Source of the DNA: Streptomyces sp. ISL-87
Lineage (GTDB): Bacteria; Actinomycetota; Actinomycetes; Streptomycetales; Streptomycetaceae
Length of the DNA: 64,000 nt
Reading direction: 5' to 3'
Assembly (NCBI RefSeq): GCF_018614095.1
Contig: NZ_JAGGOY010000131.1
Location: 16,517 to 80,516, forward strand
This document shows, in pieces, positions 59,425 through 64,000 of the stretch (its first letter is position 1; each line of letters opens with the position of its first letter). The notes beneath the pieces are model-generated. The model was not told the DNA's origin. It did no database searches and worked only from the letters and a program-made list of their open reading frames with translations. The position numbers and the translations under genes were made by a program.

Positions 59425-59731
59425 TTAAGCGGCCGGATGGAAGGCCGGGTGGGCGCGGAGGCGTCGCAGGTACGAGCGTACGTGGGGGCGGGGTGGGCGG
59501 GCAGCGGGCCGCAGTGGCCAAGCGCGACCCACAGGTCGGCGTCGGCGATGGTCGGGCGATCTCCCAGGGCGTACGGCCGGCGCTCCAGCAGGTCGAGGGC
59601 GCCGACCGCTCGGCCCGCGGGGCGGCCCCGTCGAGCAGGGCGCGGACGGCCGCGGTGAAGAGGGCGAGGGCGGGGGCGGGCACAGGTCGGGGCGGCCGGC
59701 GAGGCGGATGGCGAGGTCGTCGAGGAGCACC
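59425..59731 (-). pseudogene. Glutathione S-transferase C-terminal remnant
   Basis: Reading through three frame changes gives a GST-like C-terminal helix domain: LLDDLAIRLAGRPD, then PALALFTAAVRALLDGAAP, then ALDLLERRPYALGDRPTIAD followed by ADLWVALGHCG, and finally PHVRSYLRRLRAHPAFHPAA before TAA. The (Y)ALG-RPTIADADLW and YLRRL-HPAFHP elements are diagnostic of GST-family C-termini. No N-terminal thioredoxin fold remains. It is a decayed gene beside the transposon debris. Confidence 0.65.
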
Positions 59732-59944
59732 AACCCCGCCGGCCGCGGCGACCCCCGGAACCCGCCGCCCCCACCACTGGCTCCGAGACCGCCCCAGGCG
59801 AGGCGGGGGGCGCGACGCGGCGACGCGGGCGGGGAGGAGCCGGAGGAGCGGGGGGCGGGCAGAGGCGTACGGGACTGGCCGTAGGGACGGGCGGAAGCGG
59901 ACGGGCGGAGGCGGACAGGGCTGGCCGCACATAGGGACGGGCGG

Positions 59945-60002
<58 letters not shown>

Positions 60003-60109
60003 GCAGGGTTGGGCTGGACGGGGTGGACGGGGTGGTTGAGGGGCAAAGCGGAGCCGGACGGAGCTGGGCGCAACGCCGTTTCAGCCGAGTCGGCGTGTGA
60101 GGTACACGG

Positions 60110-60500
60110 TCCGGGGCGCGACCCCGCGCCACCACACCACCGGCCCCACCCGCCATCGCGGCGAAGGAGCCGGGGCGCAGCCAGCGCCCCGCCGACCGTC
60201 GAGGCTCGTGCATCCGGAGACAGCGCCCCGGAAGTCCGGGCACAGCCACCGCCCGACCGACCCCGTCAGCCATGGACCGGGCACAGCCACCACACCGCCC
60301 GCACCACTGGCCGTCGAGGCCCGGGGTCTGGGGGCGCCACCAGGGGGAGCCGGGCGCAGCCACCACCGCCGACCGTGCCGACGCGCGGGGCATAGCCCGG
60401 GGAGCCGGGTGCAGCCACCACCGCCGACCGGGCCGCAACCCGGGGAGCTGGGCGCGGCCACCGCTGCAGGACGTGCCGTCGAGGCGTGGGCCCGGCGGGT
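60110..60500. repeat. Degenerate dispersed repeats around a GCCACCACCGCCGACC core
   Basis: Several imperfect copies of a segment near GGGAGCCGGGCGCAGCCACC followed by ACCGCCGACC recur with irregular spacing of about 40-60 bp. The surrounding 59732-60797 span holds no frame with Streptomyces-like codon use; all long open frames are Pro/Arg/Gly-rich. I see no functional gene here. Confidence 0.6.
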
Positions 60501-60836
60501 GCGGTGGTGGTCGCGGCGGCGGGGCTTGGGGGCGGGGCGGCAGCCAGTCGGCAGCAGCCGGCCGGCGGGCGGCAGCCAGCGGGCGGGCGCCGACGGGCCG
60601 CAGCCAGCCGGCGGCAGTCGGCGGGCGGGAGCGGGCCGTCAGCCCCGGAGGGGGGCGGCGCTGCTGGCGCGGAGGAGGTCGATGTGCAGGCGTCGGGTGA
60701 GCCAGCAGGGGGTATCGCCGAGGTAAGCCCAAAAGGGGCCATGGAATGATCTTGAAGCCGTGAAGGCCCGGCGCGTCACCCGTTCGGCTCAGGTTCGTTG
60801 ATGGCGATGACTGTCGTCTGGAGCCTGGGGTGGGTA

Positions 60837-63650
60837 GTGACATCGATCGAGCGAACGGCGTATCCGCGGTTCAAGCGGCTGATCACCGCGCACGAGCTGC
60901 ATCTGTTCTTCTCGCCGACTCGCGATGAGCTGGAGTGGGCCGCCGACCGTACGGACAGCGATGATCATCTGCTGGCCCTGCTGCTGACGCTGAAGTCGTA
61001 TCAGCGGATGGGGTGCTTTCCGAAGGTGGGGGACATTCCGGAGGCGGTGTCGGAGTTCGTGCGGCGGGCGGTGGAGCTGCCGGAGGGCACGCTGGCGGTG
61101 TACCGGGCGGCGAAGACCATGAAGAACCACCGGGGCCTGGTCCGGCAGCGGGTTGGCGTGGCCTACGACCAGCGCAGGGCCCGGCGGATCGCCGAGGAGT
61201 CGATCCGCAAGGAGGCCGAGTCGAAGAACCGGCCGGCGGACCTGATCAACATCGCGCTGGAGAAGGTGGTGGAGGCCGGGCTGGAGCTGCCGGCGTTCTG
61301 CGGGACTACAAGCCCGTCAAGCGCCTCGCTCTGGTGGCGTGCCTGGCGCACAAGGCGCGGATGCGGGTCCGTGACGACCTAGCGACGATGTTCTGCAAGC
61401 GCGTCGCGATGAAGATCAAGAAGGCGAAGCAGGAGCTGGAGGAGATCCGGCTGGCCGAGCGGGAGATCGTCGAGGCCCTGATCGGGAACTACCGCACCGT
61501 GCTGAAGAACGACGAGGGGGGTCCCGCTCAGGTGGCGGTGGAGAAGGCTTCGGCCATGACCGCCGAGGTCCGGATGGCCTTGGAGGGCCTGGACGAACAG
61601 GCGTCGGCCGACGAGGTCGCACGGCGGCTGGAGGGCAGGGTTTCCCCGGCGTTCCTCGCCCTGGCCAGGGCCCAGGCGGTGCAGGCGGGTGGGCTGGGCG
61701 CGGTCACCAAGGCCGTGGAGGGCTTCGGTGGTTTCGCGGGGCAGTACGAGCAGATCGAGAAGGTCTCCGCCCATCACGGCAACTTCTGGGAGGTGCTGCT
61801 GTACGGGCAGATCGGCCGGGACCGGGCGGTGATGTTCGACCTGGCCGGGAAGCTGGAGTTCACCGCCACATCGGAGGACGCGCGGGTCCTGGACGCGCTC
61901 GCGCACGCCCAGCGGCACCAGGGGGCCCGCGGCGAGTACATCAGCGCCCTGGGCGAGGACGGCCGTGCGGTGGACGTCTCCTTCGCCACGCAGAACTGGC
62001 AGAAGGCCGTGGCCGAACAAGACGCGGCCGGGGCAGTTCGTCCGCAAGCACTTCGAGGCGATGGTCTTCACCGCCCTCGCGGAGGAGCTGCGGACCGGCG
62101 ACGTGGCCGTGGTGGGCTCGGAGGAGTACGCGGACTGGTCCCAGCAGCTGCTGGCCTGGGAGGCCGTGCAGGAGAAGCTGGGCGCCTACCTGGTGGAAGT
62201 CGGCCTGTGCGAGGAGGGCGAGGCCGCCGGGTTCGACGCGAAGTTCTTCCGCCGGCAGCTGGAGGACAGGCTGCGCGATGCCGCCGCGGCGGCGGATGCC
62301 GGCTACCCGGACAACGAGGGCCTCGTCATCGATACCGAGACGGGCATCCCGTCGCTCAAGGCGCACCGGGCGGACGCGCAGCGGCCGTCCGCGAAGCGGC
62401 TGGAGGAGGAGATCAAGGCCCGGATGCCGGAACGGTCCCTGATGGGGATCGTGGCCCGGACCGCGTACTGGATGGAGTGGTGGCGCCGTTTCGGCCCGGC
62501 CTCCGGCAACGAGCCCAAGCTCCAGGATCCCTTGGGCAGGTATGTGATCACCACGTTCGTGAAGGGCACCAACATGGGCCCCTACGAGGCCGCCCGGCAC
62601 ATTCCCGGGGTGAGCGGGCACGAGCTGGCGTATGTGGCGAACCGGCACTTCTCCCTGGTGCTGCTGAACGAGGCGATCGCCGACCTGGTCAACGCGCACG
62701 CCCACCTGGACATCTCGCAGGCGTGGGGCGATGGCACCACGGTGGCCGCCGACGGCACCCACATGGACACCTACATCGCGCTGTTCACGCACTTCATCCC
62801 GTGCGGGGTGTGGGAGGCCGTCTACATCATCGAGGGCCTGTTGAAGAACACCTCCGAGGTGCAGCCGGCCACCGTGCACGCCGATACCCAGGGACAGTCC
62901 CAGCCGGTCTTTGCGCTTGCCCACCTGCTGGGCTTCGATTTGATGCCCAGGATCAGGAATTGGAAGGGCATGACCTTCTACCGGCCCTCGAAGCAGACGG
63001 AGTACGTGCACATCGACGCTCTGTTCGGCGAGGTGGGTAAGAACGTCATCGACTTCGACCTGATCGAGTCCCAGTTCCGGCATCTGATGCGGGTGGCCGT
63101 GTCCGTGCAGGAGGGTGCGATCTCCTCCTCCACGCTGCTCAAGCGGCTGCGGTCCGGGTCGAAGAAGAACGCCACCTACGCCGCTTTCCGTGAGGTCGGC
63201 CGTGTGATCCGCACCGTGCAGCTGCTGCGCTACCTCGCGGACGCGCCGCTGCGCCGGCGGGTCACGGCGGCGACGAACAAGGTGGAGTCGTTCAACCGGT
63301 TCTCCCAGTGGATCGGGTTCGGCAACCGCGGCATCATCGCCGACAACGACCCGGTGGAGCAGGAAAAAGCGATGAAGTTCAATGCTCTGCTCACGAATGC
63401 GGTCATTTTTCACAATGCCCTGGACATCGCCGAGATCGTGCGGCAGCTGCTGGAGGAGGGCTGGACGATCGAGCCGGAGGACTTGGCCCACATCTCCCCG
63501 TACCTGACCGAGCACATCAACCGGTTCGGCGAGTACTCCACCCACGAGCTCGCCATCCGGCCCGACGCCTACGACCCGAAGCTCGACGTCGACTTCACCC
63601 CGCTGCGCGAGCAGGACCTCACCACCGCCGGTCTCAGCCAGGCCGCCTGA
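60837..63650 (+). pseudogene. Tn3-family transposase, frameshifted
   Basis: Three consecutive frames together read as a Tn3 transposase: a DUF4158 N-terminus (IERTAYPRFKRLITAHELHL; LALLLTLKSYQRMGCFPKVG), a middle (KPVKRLALVACLAHKARMRV) and a catalytic C-terminus. Frame breaks lie near 61300, where some sequence also seems missing, and near 62020 (one base). The DDE residues survive: D in WGDGTTVAADG, D in VHADTQGQS and E in NKVESFNRFSQW. It cannot make a full protein without recoding. No resolvase and no matching terminal inverted repeats were seen. Confidence 0.85.
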
Positions 63651-63750
63651 ACAGCGCGGCCCCGGCTGGAGAGATCAGGAGGGGATGTGGGCGCACCCGA
63701 CACGTTAGGCCGTTCGTTGTACCCAGTGGCCGGGCGTTGGCGCCCGCAGG

Positions 63751-64000
63751 TCACCAGGGGATGGCGCCGTCGTCTTCGAAGAATGAACCGGTCGGGCCGT
63801 CGTCGGGAAGCGTGGCGAGCCGGATCGCGGTGGCTGCGCCCTGCTCGGGGGTGCGGGGTCCGTGGAAGCCGGTGAAGTCGGTCGCGACCAGGCCCGGGCA
63901 GGCGGCGTTGATCAGGATGTTCGTACCGTCGAACTGCCGGGCGTACTGCACGGTGATGGCGTTGAGGAACGACTTCGACGGCGCGTAGGCCGCCATGATG
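63751..64000 (-). CDS. Short-chain dehydrogenase/reductase, C-terminal part
   Basis: The last ~82 residues of an SDR protein whose start lies past the right edge. The catalytic YxxxK is visible as YAPSKSFLNAITVQYARQF, then NAACPGLVATDFTGFHGPRT. A Rossmann NADPH reductase acting on a small carbonyl compound is expected. Transcribed towards the transposase pseudogene, from which 100 bp separate it. Confidence 0.88.
   Translation of the reverse strand, partial: IMAAYAPSKSFLNAITVQYARQFDGTNILINAACPGLVATDFTGFHGPRTPEQGAATAIRLATLPDDGPTGSFFEDDGAIPW

Noticed and set aside
60700..63760. Terminal inverted repeats of the Tn3 element
   Set aside because: I compared the flanks near 60720-60800 with the reverse complement of 63650-63760 and found no convincing ~38-bp match.

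Overview
The window is high-GC chromosomal DNA from a Streptomyces or close relative. The evidence is strong third-position GC bias, frequent GTG starts, GTGA/ATGA gene overlaps, an RbpA gene with a sigma-R type promoter, and several families I know mainly from Streptomyces (DUF6230/DUF6114, DUF5995, SPW repeat). The order rbpA-fxsA-ppm-amidohydrolase, then the rib-his block and a GH18 chitinase, matches the S. coelicolor SCO1420-SCO1444 neighbourhood as I remember it, so most of the window looks like core chromosome.

Layout: (1) 1-1510, the N-terminus of a nitrate/nitrite-sensing type histidine kinase (minus) and a small membrane protein. (2) 1710-9957, a minus-strand operon encoding a kleisin-like protein, a repeat-bearing ORF, a kite-like protein and a 1681-residue SMC-type ATPase. 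It resembles MksBEF/Wadjet but has no recognisable nuclease gene. (3) 10135-12566, pxpABC 5-oxoprolinase, with a triplicated 38-bp pxpB/pxpC junction. (4) 12783-17131, HEAT-like and ankyrin proteins, a 64-residue membrane peptide and an FtsK-like protein with an altered P-loop. (5) 17268-25958, MocR regulator, GDPD, UMF1-type MFS, rbpA, fxsA, ppm, amidohydrolase and an Lrp/AsnC regulator. (6) 26168-38279, assorted genes: a phosphotransferase and lipocalin-like pair, a composition-outlier multispanning membrane protein (29539-32031), GNAT plus acyl-CoA dehydrogenase, TetR divergent from DUF6230/DUF6114, SPW and C39 peptidase. (7) 38441-43916, a kinase, a candidate small RNA, a TTA-containing EccA/CbxX-like AAA+ protein and two CNNM/CorC proteins. 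(8) 44116-50545, an FMN-riboswitch-led ribD-ribE-ribM-ribBA-ribH block followed by hisE-hisG and a PH-like membrane protein. (9) 50680-56597, a DasR-type chitinase promoter with a GH18 chitinase, a ROK regulator divergent from an MFS transporter across a perfect palindrome, and a DUF5995 gene. (10) 56677-59279, a davA-davB lysine catabolism pair. (11) 59425-63650, a decaying segment with a GST pseudogene, a GGCT microsatellite, degenerate repeats and a broken Tn3-family transposase. The window ends in the C-terminal part of an SDR gene.

Pathway logic: pxpABC opens 5-oxoproline to glutamate. The rib genes convert GTP and ribulose-5-P to riboflavin, with an importer in the same FMN-controlled unit. 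davB/davA would convert lysine to 5-aminovalerate. The chitinase is under a promoter that fits GlcNAc-responsive DasR control.

A recurring theme is in-frame low-complexity repeat expansion inside or between genes: 15 bp in the SMC gene, 33 bp in the SMC operon, 38 bp in pxp, 18 bp beside hisG, an Ala/Gly insert in PxpA, and 4 bp near the transposon. The best candidates for something undescribed are the nuclease-less SMC operon with its intercalated repeat ORF, the pxpB/pxpC chained minicistrons, and the candidate small RNA at about 39172-39242.
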